Source of the DNA: Clostridiales bacterium
GTDB lineage: Bacteria > Bacillota_A > Clostridia > Christensenellales > Aristaeellaceae
Assembly (NCBI GenBank): GCA_024684665.1
Contig: JAIKWN010000048.1
Span: forward strand, 1-57,105
DNA: 57,105 bases
Reading direction: 5' to 3'
The notes below the pieces were generated by a model. It worked only from the letters and a program-made list of their open reading frames with translations. It did no database searches and was not told where the DNA came from. Shown here one piece after another: positions 8,405 through 16,575 of this stretch (position 1 is its first letter; each line of letters begins with the position of its first letter). A program made the position numbers and the translations under genes.

Positions 8405-9751
8405 ATGGCAAGAATCGAACTGAAAAACGTGACCAAGCGTTGGGGCGGCTACTACGCCGTAGAGCATCTGGATCTCTTAATCGACGACAACGCGTTCGTC
8501 ACTCTCCTCGGCCCTTCCGGCTGTGGAAAGACAACGACGCTACGCATGATCGCTGGTCTTGAAACACCAACAGAGGGCAGCATTTCCATCGATGGCGTGC
8601 CCATGTTTGACAGCGAGCGCGGCATCAACATCCCACCGAACAAGCGGCGTGTCGGCTTCCTCTTCCAGAATTACGCCCTCTGGCCAAACATGACAGTATA
8701 CCAGAATATCGCCTTTGGCCTGTCGAACATCAACGAATCCGGCGCCTGCGTGAATGATAAGGGCGAAGTCGTGCGAGACGAAACAGGCAAGGCCCCTGCG
8801 CGCAAGCTCACGAAAGAAGAGATCAAGCGCGTTGTCGACCGCGTGAGTGCCATCGTCAAAATCGAACCCTTCATGGACCGTTATCCTTCGGAGCTTTCCG
8901 GCGGCCAGCAGCAGCGCGTTGCCATTGCGAGAACGCTCGCTCCGGGACCCCGCGTCCTCTTCATGGACGAACCGCTCTCGAACCTAGACGCAAAACTGCG
9001 TCTTGAAATGCGATCCGAGCTGCAGCGCCTACACCTGTCCACCGGCTCTACCTTCGTTTATGTTACGCATGACCAGATGGAAGCCATGACACTCGCGACC
9101 CGAATCTGCTTGATTGACAACGGCCGTCTGCAGCAGTACGACGAACCGCTGACCGTCTACAACCGTCCGAACAACCTCTTCGTTGCAGACTTCGTTGGCA
9201 ATCCGGCCGTGAACTTCATCGACGCAAAAGGCAGCCAGAACAGTGACGGATTGTCCCTGTCCTTCCTCGGCGAATACAAGGGAACCTTCCAGCCTGCCGG
9301 CGGTCTCAAGATCGCGGATTGGTACGCGGAGGGCGCAAAGAAAGAAGCAGTGGCAAAGGCAGACGCCGAGGCGAAAGCGAAGTTACCTGGATATGTCGAG
9401 AAGACGAACAAGGATAAACCCTTTCCGTATCATATCTCCTATGTTGACGACAAGGCTGCGCCAAAGAAAGTGGACCCGACCCGCGAGGACTTTGTTCTAG
9501 GCATCCGCCCCGAGTTCATTCGCATCCGCGAAGATGGCGCAATCGAAGGCGAGGTTTTCTCCGCCATGCCCACTGGTATGGAAACGACCCTGCGCATCCG
9601 CGTCGGGAATTACCTGCTGACGGCGGTGGTCTTTGGCGGCGTGGTTTACAAGATCGGCCAGAAGGTCCGCTTCTCCTTCGAGGGAAACGAACTCATGCTC
9701 TTCAGCCGTGAGAATCAGAGGAGAATCGTCAACGGCGGAATGAAGTTCTGA
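8405..9751 (+). CDS. ABC importer ATPase with extended regulatory region
   Basis: A 448-residue ATP-binding subunit. Walker A GPSGCGKT is at about 36-43, the signature LSGGQQQR at about 162-169 and Walker [13 protein letters not shown] follows; the switch is VTHDQMEAMTLATR. It is longer than usual (350-380). There is an insertion between Walker A and the signature (about residues 110-140), and a lysine/alanine-rich insertion (about 305-345) inside the C-terminal TOBE-type region. AGGGAGGAATAAAACC precedes ATG 8405. It is the last gene of ABC operon 2. Ligand and regulation are not visible. Confidence 0.9.
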   Translation: MARIELKNVTKRWGGYYAVEHLDLLIDDNAFVTLLGPSGCGKTTTLRMIAGLETPTEGSISIDGVPMFDSERGINIPPNKRRVGFLFQNYALWPNMTVYQNIAFGLSNINESGACVNDKGEVVRDETGKAPARKLTKEEIKRVVDRVSAIVKIEPFMDRYPSELSGGQQQRVAIARTLAPGPRVLFMDEPLSNLDAKLRLEMRSELQRLHLSTGSTFVYVTHDQMEAMTLATRICLIDNGRLQQYDEPLTVYNRPNNLFVADFVGNPAVNFIDAKGSQNSDGLSLSFLGEYKGTFQPAGGLKIADWYAEGAKKEAVAKADAEAKAKLPGYVEKTNKDKPFPYHISYVDDKAAPKKVDPTREDFVLGIRPEFIRIREDGAIEGEVFSAMPTGMETTLRIRVGNYLLTAVVFGGVVYKIGQKVRFSFEGNELMLFSRENQRRIVNGGMKF

Positions 9752-9782
9752 TCCCAGCACTGTTTCTCCGGCAAGCAATCAC

Positions 9783-9812
9783 AAACGCGACTCCAACACG
9801 GGGCCGCGTTTT
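9783..9812 (+). terminator. Possible terminator of ABC operon 2
   Basis: A 7-bp stem AAACGCG / CGCGTTT with a 15-base loop and a short T-run lies 31 bases after the ATPase stop, between convergent genes. It is weak but well placed. Confidence 0.4.
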
Positions 9813-9832
9813 CTGTATTGTCCTTATCCCGC

Positions 9833-10696
9833 TCAAAGTGATGACCGCATATGATGTCGCATTGCTTCGAGCACGCTGTTCATGTGGTAGCGGATCAGAA
9901 AGAGCGCATTGGAGTACTGTGGATACTCATCCCGCGCTTTTTCCATAAGGGGATGGATGTATTCCTGCGTTTCCTTGATATACTCCGCCATGCGCTCATC
10001 CGAAAAGCTGGTCGCCATGCTGGAAACGTTGTTGCAGCGGTCGAGCAGTTTCACAATCGACGCGATTCGATTGCCGCCAATCCCGTCGTAATAGGCATGG
10101 TATTCCTTCTCTGTTTTGCTGAAATGCTCCGGCTTAGTCAGCAGTCTTACGGCTTCCCTCGCCTCTTCGCTCACCGGAAGCTCTTCCGGCGATACCCCGC
10201 AGTCTTCGCACACGTCATGTAGCAAACAAGCGGACAGAAGATCATCCTCTTCCAGCCCAAGAGCCAAAGCATGACAGACGAGCAGAAGCGGATGGTAGAT
10301 GTACGGAATCCGCTCATCACCATGCCCGGGTTTCCGGTACTGTCCATTATGCTTTTCTTTGGCGAACGCCAGCGCACGTTTCGTTTCATACAGTTTCTTC
10401 GCGTTGCAGTAAGCGCTGACATAAGTCGCCATCCGAGCCTCGCTGAAAAGCCTGTCAGAGAGATTTGACGTGACTTCCAGAATCTCTGCGGACGGCAGTC
10501 TCCCAGAGAGCAGCCAGTCAGTTGTAACTCCATACAATGCTGCAATTTCCGGTATCTTCTCGGTGTCTGGAATGGAATTCCCGCATTCCCAAGAACTGAC
10601 AGACTGGGTTGTCAGAAACAGTTTTTCCGCAACCTGTGCCTGCGTTAAACCACAGTTCTTCCTAGCTTCTACGAGCCTGGATGCCAATGCTTCCAT
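9833..10696 (-). CDS. XRE-family HTH regulator fused to SpoT/MESH1-like HD hydrolase domain (copy 2)
   Basis: A 287-residue paralogue of the 4065-4880 protein. Residues 5-65 are an XRE helix-turn-helix (NCGLTQAQVAEKLFLTTQSV). Residues about 105-225 resemble a (p)ppGpp hydrolase HD domain: KEKHNGQYRK, PYIYHPLLLVCHAL, CLLHDVCEDC and KLLDRCNNVSSM. H135, H160, D161, E164, D165 and D219 fill the metal and catalytic positions. GGAAGG lies 9 bases before ATG 10696. It converges on ABC operon 2, as copy 1 does on operon 1. The promoter carries an 18-bp palindrome, so it may control itself. Alarmone hydrolysis or sensing is inferred from residue conservation. Confidence 0.8.
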   Translation of the reverse strand: MEALASRLVEARKNCGLTQAQVAEKLFLTTQSVSSWECGNSIPDTEKIPEIAALYGVTTDWLLSGRLPSAEILEVTSNLSDRLFSEARMATYVSAYCNAKKLYETKRALAFAKEKHNGQYRKPGHGDERIPYIYHPLLLVCHALALGLEEDDLLSACLLHDVCEDCGVSPEELPVSEEAREAVRLLTKPEHFSKTEKEYHAYYDGIGGNRIASIVKLLDRCNNVSSMATSFSDERMAEYIKETQEYIHPLMEKARDEYPQYSNALFLIRYHMNSVLEAMRHHMRSSL

Positions 10697-10722
10697 CTGC
10701 TATCACCTTCCTTTGCTTTGCT

Positions 10723-10740
10723 GCGGTATAATTATACCGC
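10723..10740 (-). promoter_or_regulatory. 18-bp perfect palindrome over -10 box of XRE-HD copy 2
   Basis: GCGGTATAATTATACCGC is a perfect inverted repeat and contains TATAAT on the minus strand, about 25-30 bases before the ATG at 10696. This is the expected place for an autorepressor operator. The promoter region of copy 1 carries a related GCGGGTATAAT (minus strand, 4925-4935) but not the full dyad. Confidence 0.6.
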
Positions 10741-10847
10741 ACAGCTGGCCGGATGCCTAACAGGCAGTACCTGATTCAATTCCCACTCCAATCATCTCCC
10801 GTTTGACTTCATCTCTCGACAGGAATACCAATTGACGCCGCTAGATG

Positions 10848-10892
10848 AAAAACCAGCGCAGCTCTCCCAAACGGAAAGCCGCGCTGGTTTTT
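10848..10892 (-). terminator. Terminator of glycyl-tRNA synthetase gene
   Basis: An 11-bp stem AAAACCAGCGC / GCGCTGGTTTT with a T-run on both sides lies 11 bases past the glyS stop. It could act in both directions. Confidence 0.75.
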
Positions 10893-10902
10893 ATACGCGA
10901 AA

Positions 10903-12300
10903 TCAGTACTCAATCTTTTTCGTGATATAGTCCACAAGGCTGTCAATAGCCACGTGCTCCTGCTCCATGGTATCGCGGTCGCGAACGGTTACAAGTCCGG
11001 TTTCGAGGGTATCGAAGTCAATGGTCACGCACATGGGAGTGCCGATCTCGTCCTGACGACGATAGCGCTTGCCGATAGAGCCCGTCTCGTCGTAATCCAC
11101 CATGAAATGCTTCGAGAGCATCTCGTAAACTTCGTTCGCCTTGTCGCCCAGTTTGTTCTTCTGCAGGGGCAGGACGCAACATTTGTAAGGCGCAAGCGCT
11201 GGGTGGAAATGCATGACAACGCGGCTGTCTCCGCCAGGCAGTTCCTGCTCATCATAAGCCTCGCAGAGGAAAGCCAGCGCAGCGCGGTCCGCGCCAAGGG
11301 ACGGCTCGATAACGTATGGAATCAGCTTCTCCCCGGTTGTCGGATTCAGATACTCCATGCTCTTGCCGCTCTCATTCTGGTGCGCGGTGAGGTCGTAATC
11401 CGTGCGGTCCGCCACACCCCAAAGCTCGCCCCAGCCGAACGGGAAGAGGTACTCGAAGTCCGTCGTCGCCTTGGAGTAGAACGCCAGCTCCTCCGGACGA
11501 TGGTCACGAAGGCGCAGGTGCTCTTCAGAGATGCCGAGACCAAGCAGCCAGTCGCGACAGAAACTGCGCCAGTACTGGAACCATTCAAGATCGGTTCCGG
11601 GCATACAGAAGAACTCCAGCTCCATCTGCTCGAACTCGCGGGTGCGGAACGTGAAGTTGCCAGGGGTGATCTCGTTTCGGAAGGACTTGCCGACCTGACA
11701 AACGCCGAATGGCAGCTTTTTGCGCGTCGTCCGTGCCACGTTCTGGAAGTTGACGAAGATGCCCTGCGCCGTCTCCGGGCGAAGGTAGATCTCATTCGAA
11801 GCGTCCTCCGTCACACCCTGGAAGGTCTTGAACATCATATTGAACTTACGGATACCCGTAAAGTCCTTTTTCCCGCAGGTGGGGCAGACCAATCCGTTCT
11901 CCTGAATGAAGTTTTCCAGCTGTTCATTGCTCCAGCCGTCAGCCTCGATTTCTTGCCCGTGCTCTTTGCCCCAGTCTTCGATCAGTTTATCGGCGCGGAA
12001 GCGGGCTTTGCAAGCCTTGCAATCCATCAGGGGATCGTTGAAATTGCCTACGTGGCCGCTCGCCACCCAGACCTGCCGGTTCATGAGAATTGCGCAGTCC
12101 AGTCCCACGTTATAGCGGGATTCCTGTACGAACTTCTTCCACCAGCAACGCTTCACGTTATTCTTGAATTCCACACCTAAGGGGCCGTAGTCCCAGCTGT
12201 TCGCCAAGCCACCGTAGATTTCCGATCCCTGGAAGATGAAGCCGCGACCCTTGCACAGAGCAATCAGTTTATCCATGCGGTCATTCTGCACCTTTGCCAT
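10903..12300 (-). CDS. glyS: Glycyl-tRNA synthetase, single-chain dimeric type
   Basis: A 465-residue class II aminoacyl-tRNA synthetase that charges tRNA-Gly. The N-terminus [20 protein letters not shown] and the motif 2 region ([21 protein letters not shown]) are typical. [14 protein letters not shown] and the motif 3 region [16 protein letters not shown] are also present. A zinc-binding insertion has CKAC and CPTC pairs. ATG 12300 is chosen because AGGAAGAG precedes it and homology begins there; the frame is open further upstream. It has its own promoter and terminator. No glycine T-box is visible in the 37-base leader. Confidence 0.95.
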   Translation of the reverse strand: MAKVQNDRMDKLIALCKGRGFIFQGSEIYGGLANSWDYGPLGVEFKNNVKRCWWKKFVQESRYNVGLDCAILMNRQVWVASGHVGNFNDPLMDCKACKARFRADKLIEDWGKEHGQEIEADGWSNEQLENFIQENGLVCPTCGKKDFTGIRKFNMMFKTFQGVTEDASNEIYLRPETAQGIFVNFQNVARTTRKKLPFGVCQVGKSFRNEITPGNFTFRTREFEQMELEFFCMPGTDLEWFQYWRSFCRDWLLGLGISEEHLRLRDHRPEELAFYSKATTDFEYLFPFGWGELWGVADRTDYDLTAHQNESGKSMEYLNPTTGEKLIPYVIEPSLGADRAALAFLCEAYDEQELPGGDSRVVMHFHPALAPYKCCVLPLQKNKLGDKANEVYEMLSKHFMVDYDETGSIGKRYRRQDEIGTPMCVTIDFDTLETGLVTVRDRDTMEQEHVAIDSLVDYITKKIEY

Positions 12301-12337
12301 TGTACTCTTCCTCGCTTTCTGTAGGTCATTCGGCGCC

Positions 12338-12366
12338 ATGATAGCCCCGCTGCGTACATTTGTCAA
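12338..12366 (-). promoter_or_regulatory. Promoter of glyS
   Basis: On the minus strand TTGACA (12361-12366), a 17-base spacer and TATCAT (12338-12343) lie about 40 bases before the start codon. Confidence 0.7.
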
Positions 12367-12411
12367 GCCGATCGGGATCAGTGTTTCTCTTCTATAGCCG
12401 GATAAAAGGCA

Positions 12412-12440
12412 TTGACGCAAGAAAAACATTTTGTTATTTT
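12412..12440 (+). promoter_or_regulatory. Promoter of aldo/keto reductase gene
   Basis: TTGACG (12412-12417), a 17-base spacer and TATTTT (12435-12440) lie about 50 bases before ATG 12493, in a divergent region shared with glyS. Confidence 0.55.
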
Positions 12441-12492
12441 GTTAAAGAGCATGCCGTGCGGCTTAATTACGGAAAGATGGGAGGACAATCGT

Positions 12493-13617
12493 ATGGGAAT
12501 CGACCTGAAGTACGTACCCAAGCTGGGTTTTGGCCTGATGAGGCTTCCCCAGAAAGACGATGGCATTGACACAGAACATGTCTGCCGAATGGTGGACGCA
12601 TATATGCAGGCAGGCATGAACTACTTCGACACCGCATATGTGTATCACGGTGGCAATTCGGAAAAGACCGTCAAAGAAGCACTGACGCGCCGCTATCCCA
12701 GGGAGAGCTTTCTCCTAGCCACGAAGCTGCCCGCTTGGTGCATGCAGAATCCAGAAGACAGAGACCGCATCTTCAAGGAACAACTGGAGCGCTGCGGTGT
12801 CAGCTATTTCGACTTTTATCTGCTCCATTCCATTGAGGATGGCAGCAATGGTGAAACCTATGAGCGTCTGGATTGTTTTAATTGGGGTCTACAAAAAAAG
12901 AAGGAAGGAAAAATCCGACATTTTGGCTTTTCTTTTCATGGCAGCCCAGAGTATCTGGAGCGTGTCCTAGACGCACATCCCGAGGTGGAATTCGTGCAGA
13001 TCCAGCTGAACTATGCAGATTGGGAAAACCCAGTAGTACGCTCAGGGCAGCTCTATGAAATCCTTCTTTCACGCAGTATTCCCATGATCATCATGGAGCC
13101 GGTCAAGGGCGGCAGTCTTGCCAGTCTGAAACCAGAACTGGATGCAAAGCTGCGCGCTATCCAACCGGACGCTTCCATCGCCTCCTGGGCGCTTCGGTTC
13201 GTGGGCTCGCTGCCCGGCGTGATGACTATACTCTCCGGCATGAGCTCCGAAGAACAGATGCGGGACAACCTCCATACATTCGAACATTTCAAACCGCTGT
13301 CAGAACGGGAAAAAGCAGTCCTCGAAGAAGTGAAAACCATCATGCTGAACGTTCCGCAGATCGGCTGTACTTCCTGCCGGTACTGTACTGACGGCTGCCC
13401 GATGAAGATTTCCATTCCTGACGTCTTCCAAGCGATCAATACAATGGACCTGTACGGGGACGAATTCCGCCCGAAAGCGTTCTACCGCAGCCTGATCAGC
13501 CAAGATCACGGACGGGCCTCTGACTGTATCGCCTGCAGCCAGTGCGAAAACGTCTGCCCGCAGCATCTGCCGATCATCAATCTCCTGAAAGCAGCCTCAG
13601 TACGCCTAGGCGAATAG
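12493..13617 (+). CDS. Aldo/keto reductase with C-terminal 4Fe-4S cysteine clusters
   Basis: A 374-residue cytosolic oxidoreductase. An aldo/keto reductase barrel fills residues 1-285 (GFGLMRLP; NYFDTAYVYHGG with the catalytic Asp and Tyr; LLHSIEDG). It is followed by a ferredoxin-like tail with CTSCRYCTDGCP and CIACSQCENVCP, which can bind two 4Fe-4S clusters. This architecture is common in anaerobic Bacillota; the substrate is usually unknown. ATG 12493 is preferred over an upstream in-frame start because GGGAGGACAATC precedes it. It is a single-gene unit with its own promoter. The Fe-S tail fits an anaerobic lifestyle. Confidence 0.9.
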   Translation: MGIDLKYVPKLGFGLMRLPQKDDGIDTEHVCRMVDAYMQAGMNYFDTAYVYHGGNSEKTVKEALTRRYPRESFLLATKLPAWCMQNPEDRDRIFKEQLERCGVSYFDFYLLHSIEDGSNGETYERLDCFNWGLQKKKEGKIRHFGFSFHGSPEYLERVLDAHPEVEFVQIQLNYADWENPVVRSGQLYEILLSRSIPMIIMEPVKGGSLASLKPELDAKLRAIQPDASIASWALRFVGSLPGVMTILSGMSSEEQMRDNLHTFEHFKPLSEREKAVLEEVKTIMLNVPQIGCTSCRYCTDGCPMKISIPDVFQAINTMDLYGDEFRPKAFYRSLISQDHGRASDCIACSQCENVCPQHLPIINLLKAASVRLGE

Positions 13618-13746
13618 GGAAAACCCAGTCCGTTAATACACTTTTTCAAAAACAGCTCCCATACCAGACAAATACCAAGCCGCCCACAAACTCAGTCTGC
13701 AGGCGGCCTTTTTTATGTGATTTCGATTGTCGTTCTGATTCCGATC

Positions 13747-15060
13747 TTACGCTTCTCCCCTGTTGAAAACCACGTTCACGATGATGCCCAGGATGAGGCC
13801 GGTGGCGATGGCAGAGATGGTAATGGGGCCAAGGTTCAGCGTCAATCCACCGATGCCAGTGACCAGGATGGCCGCCACCACGAAGAGGTTCCTATTGTCG
13901 CCGAGATCGACGGGCTGGAGCATCTTGAGGCCGGAAACCGCGATGAAGCCGTAGAGCGCGATGCACACGCCACCGGTGATGCAAGCGGGAACCGAGTTCA
14001 CGAAGGCAACGAAGGGGCCGCAGAAGGACAGCAGGATGCAATAGATTGCAGTGATGAAGACGGTGGAGACAGAAGCGTCGCCAGTGATAGCAACGCAGCC
14101 CACGCATTCACCATAGGTCGTGTTCGGGCAGCCGCCGAAGAACGCGCCGATCATAGAGCCCACACCGTCGCCAATGAGTGTGCGATCGAGGCCAGGCTCG
14201 GTGATGAGGTCACGGCCGATGATAGAGCTAAGATTTTTATGATCCGCAATGTGCTCTGCCAGGGTAACGAAAGCCACGGGGGCGAAGAGCATAAAGAGGT
14301 TGATCACTCCGGAGAAGCCGCCGAGCTTCGCTGCGCCTTCCTCAGCAATACCCGCGAAGGTGAACTTAGGCACTGCAAAGAGCTTCATATCAGAAAAAGC
14401 GGAGAGGTTGATGATCTTCAGCGCCTCCACATTGGCCGCATTACCAATCAGTGTCAGTACCAAGCCTACTACGTAAGCTGCCAGGATACCAATAATGAAG
14501 GGGATCATACGCACGCCGCTTCCACCCTTCACGCTAGCCCAGACGGTAACCAGGAAAGCGAAGACACCCAGCAGGATCGCCACGAGGCTGTAGCCCTGCG
14601 GGCCGGAAGTCAGGTTCGAGACCGCGCTGCCACACAGGGACAAACCAATGAGGGCAACCGTGGGGCCGATGACCACGGGAGGCAGGAGTCGGTTCACCCA
14701 GGCAGAACCCGTAGCCCGGATGATGAGAGCGATGACCACGTAGACAGCGCCTGCGAAGAGGGCGCCCAGCAGGATGCCGAGATAGCCGAAAGCCGTAGCA
14801 CCGATGAGGGGTGAAATGAAAGCGAAAGAGCTTCCCAGGAAAACGGGGCTCATGCGCTTAGTCACGAGGAGATAGAACAGCGTGCCGAATCCGGCGCCGC
14901 AGAGTGCAGCAGGCTGGCTCATATAAGCCGTTCCACTGCCGGAATTGACCAGTACGGGTACGAGCAGCGTCGCAGCCATAATGGCCAGCACCTGCTGGAA
15001 GGCGTAGACGAGGTTCTTTCCAAGGGGCGGGGTCTGGTTGACATCGTATACGAGTTTCAT
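13747..15060 (-). CDS. uraA: Uracil/xanthine permease (NCS2 family)
   Basis: A 437-residue integral membrane nucleobase transporter with about 14 hydrophobic segments. The NCS2 features are QQVLAIMAATLLVPVLVN at the start, FGGCPNTTYGECVG (the family substrate-site region) near the middle, and AEHIADHKNLSSI. It probably imports uracil or a purine base by proton symport; the exact base is not resolved. ATG 15060 follows ACGGAGGAATC. A 155-base leader with a terminator hairpin precedes it, suggesting control by transcription attenuation, as often found for pyrimidine uptake genes. Confidence 0.88.
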   Translation of the reverse strand: MKLVYDVNQTPPLGKNLVYAFQQVLAIMAATLLVPVLVNSGSGTAYMSQPAALCGAGFGTLFYLLVTKRMSPVFLGSSFAFISPLIGATAFGYLGILLGALFAGAVYVVIALIIRATGSAWVNRLLPPVVIGPTVALIGLSLCGSAVSNLTSGPQGYSLVAILLGVFAFLVTVWASVKGGSGVRMIPFIIGILAAYVVGLVLTLIGNAANVEALKIINLSAFSDMKLFAVPKFTFAGIAEEGAAKLGGFSGVINLFMLFAPVAFVTLAEHIADHKNLSSIIGRDLITEPGLDRTLIGDGVGSMIGAFFGGCPNTTYGECVGCVAITGDASVSTVFITAIYCILLSFCGPFVAFVNSVPACITGGVCIALYGFIAVSGLKMLQPVDLGDNRNLFVVAAILVTGIGGLTLNLGPITISAIATGLILGIIVNVVFNRGEA

Positions 15061-15102
15061 GATTCCTCCGTTTCCGGCGCAGAGCGCCTGTAGCTGGCGG
15101 AC

Positions 15103-15134
15103 AAAAAAAGCCCGCCGTACGGTGAACGGCGAGC
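15103..15134 (-). terminator. Attenuator hairpin in uraA leader
   Basis: On the minus strand GCTCGCCG pairs with CGGCGGGC around a short loop and is followed by seven T residues. It lies about 45 bases before the uraA start and inside its transcript, so it must be conditional. I did not find a clear PyrR-binding loop or purine riboswitch upstream. Confidence 0.65.
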
Positions 15135-15221
15135 GATATATGCACAAATTCCGGGCATGTTTCCATGTTTCCGGGCGCATCTTGTCGGTCTCCCGTACCG
15201 TCTTAAAGATTGCCGGCACGT

Positions 15222-15250
15222 AAGATACCACAAGGGACGGATTCTGTCAA
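15222..15250 (-). promoter_or_regulatory. Promoter of uraA
   Basis: On the minus strand TTGACA (15245-15250), a 17-base spacer and TATCTT (15222-15227) give a leader of about 155 bases. Confidence 0.7.
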
Positions 15251-15264
15251 CCGTTATCTTCTTA

Positions 15265-16434
15265 TCAAAGACCGCACTTACTACCGATCTCTTCCACAAA
15301 GGCTCTCGCCTCTCCAGCGCCGCCGCAGGCGCGGAAGCTGTCTGAGATTCTGACTGCGTTCGCTTTATAGGATGGGTCGGTCAAAATCTTTTTCAGCGCC
15401 TGCAGGATCTCTTCTTCCGAAGCAGTTTTCAGGATTACACCAGCTCCCAGTTCTTCTGTCCTTTTCGCAACGGCTCCCTGTTCCGGCGTCTGCGGAAACA
15501 TTACGAGCGGCACCTGAAAACACAGGCTTTCGGAGACGGAATTCATACCACAGTGCGTAATGAACGCGTCCGCTATCGACAGTACAGCCATCTGATCCAC
15601 GGACTCATAGATTTTTATATTCTCCGGCAGGTCTTGAAAACGCTACGGATTCGCGCCCATGGAGACGATGACCTGCCAGTCCGTGTTTTCAAGCGCCCGG
15701 ATGCAGCTCCGGTAAAATGCTCCGTTCTCGTTGACCGTTCCCAGGGAAACATACACCGTCTTTTCTGCGGTTTTCGTCATCGGCTCTTCAATAGGTCGGA
15801 TGGATGGTCCGATAAAATGATACCGGTCCGAAAAGGTTTCGGCACAGGGTTGAAAGAGCTTTGACGTATAGACGATAGTGTTTGTCTCATTGTCGTTTTG
15901 CACGATATCCAGAATACCTTTCACTGGATACCCCTTTTCCTGCAGACGCCGGATCTGCCTGTTGATGTGTGGCATTGCAAATAGCATCTTCGCAATATCC
16001 CACGGCGTTTCGCGCATGTATTTTGCGGAGAACCGGTTGAAAGCAAAAGTAGTCGTAGAGCTCACATAGGGCAGATGGTGCTTCATCGCCACCAACTTGC
16101 CCCAGAAAGCGATAGAATCGGAAACGATAAGATCTGGCTGGATTTCTCCGATCTTTTTCGTCGTCATTTCATCCAGCGCTAAGGTCGAGGATACTAGCAG
16201 TTCCGTGGCAAACGCCTTATCCTTCCCCACCCTGTCGGCGTTTCCCTTGTCTTCCATTTCAAAATCATAACCGTCACAGCCGATAAAAACCGCGCCAACA
16301 CGTTCTAACTTCTCCCGGAACTGTTCAAAGGAAAAGTAAAACACCTGATGGCCAGCACTAGTTAGTTCCCGGACCACATTCAGTGTCGGATTCGTATGCC
16401 CGTGCGCCGGGATGCAGAACCATGCAATCTTCAC
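15265..16434 (-). pseudogene. UDP-glycosyltransferase (macrolide-GT family) interrupted by one in-frame amber codon
   Basis: The two halves lie in one frame, separated only by TAG at 15643-15645. The 263-residue N-terminal part starts MKIAWFCIPAHGHTNP, typical of MGT/UGT enzymes. The C-terminal part continues RFQDLPENIKIYESVDQM, then ITHCGMNSVSESL, the donor-sugar binding signature. Joined, they give about 389 codons, the normal family length. GTG 16434 follows GGAGTGGGAAGTT. The enzyme would transfer a sugar from a nucleotide sugar to a small lipophilic acceptor. The rest of the frame is intact, so the stop is recent, a sequencing error, or read through. Confidence 0.75.
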
Positions 16435-16523
16435 AACTTCCCACTCCTTACATTACAACTTATATGAAAAACCATAGTATGCGAGATCTGAAAAGTCAAT
16501 AGATTATCACACAGAACAATTGT

Positions 16524-16555
16524 GCGGCCCTCCCCCGCATCCGGAGAAGAGCCGC
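16524..16555 (-). terminator. Possible terminator of ilv operon
   Basis: A 14-bp stem (several G-T pairs) formed by GCGGCTCTTCTCCG and CGGGGGAGGGCCGC on the minus strand lies about 20 bases beyond ilvD. The T-run is poor. Confidence 0.4.
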
Positions 16556-16575
16556 TGGTTTATGTATTTTTAAGT

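Noticed and set aside
12301..12412. A glycine T-box upstream of glyS
   Set aside because: The promoter lies too close to the gene for a T-box, and no AGGGTGG-type motif or terminator is present.
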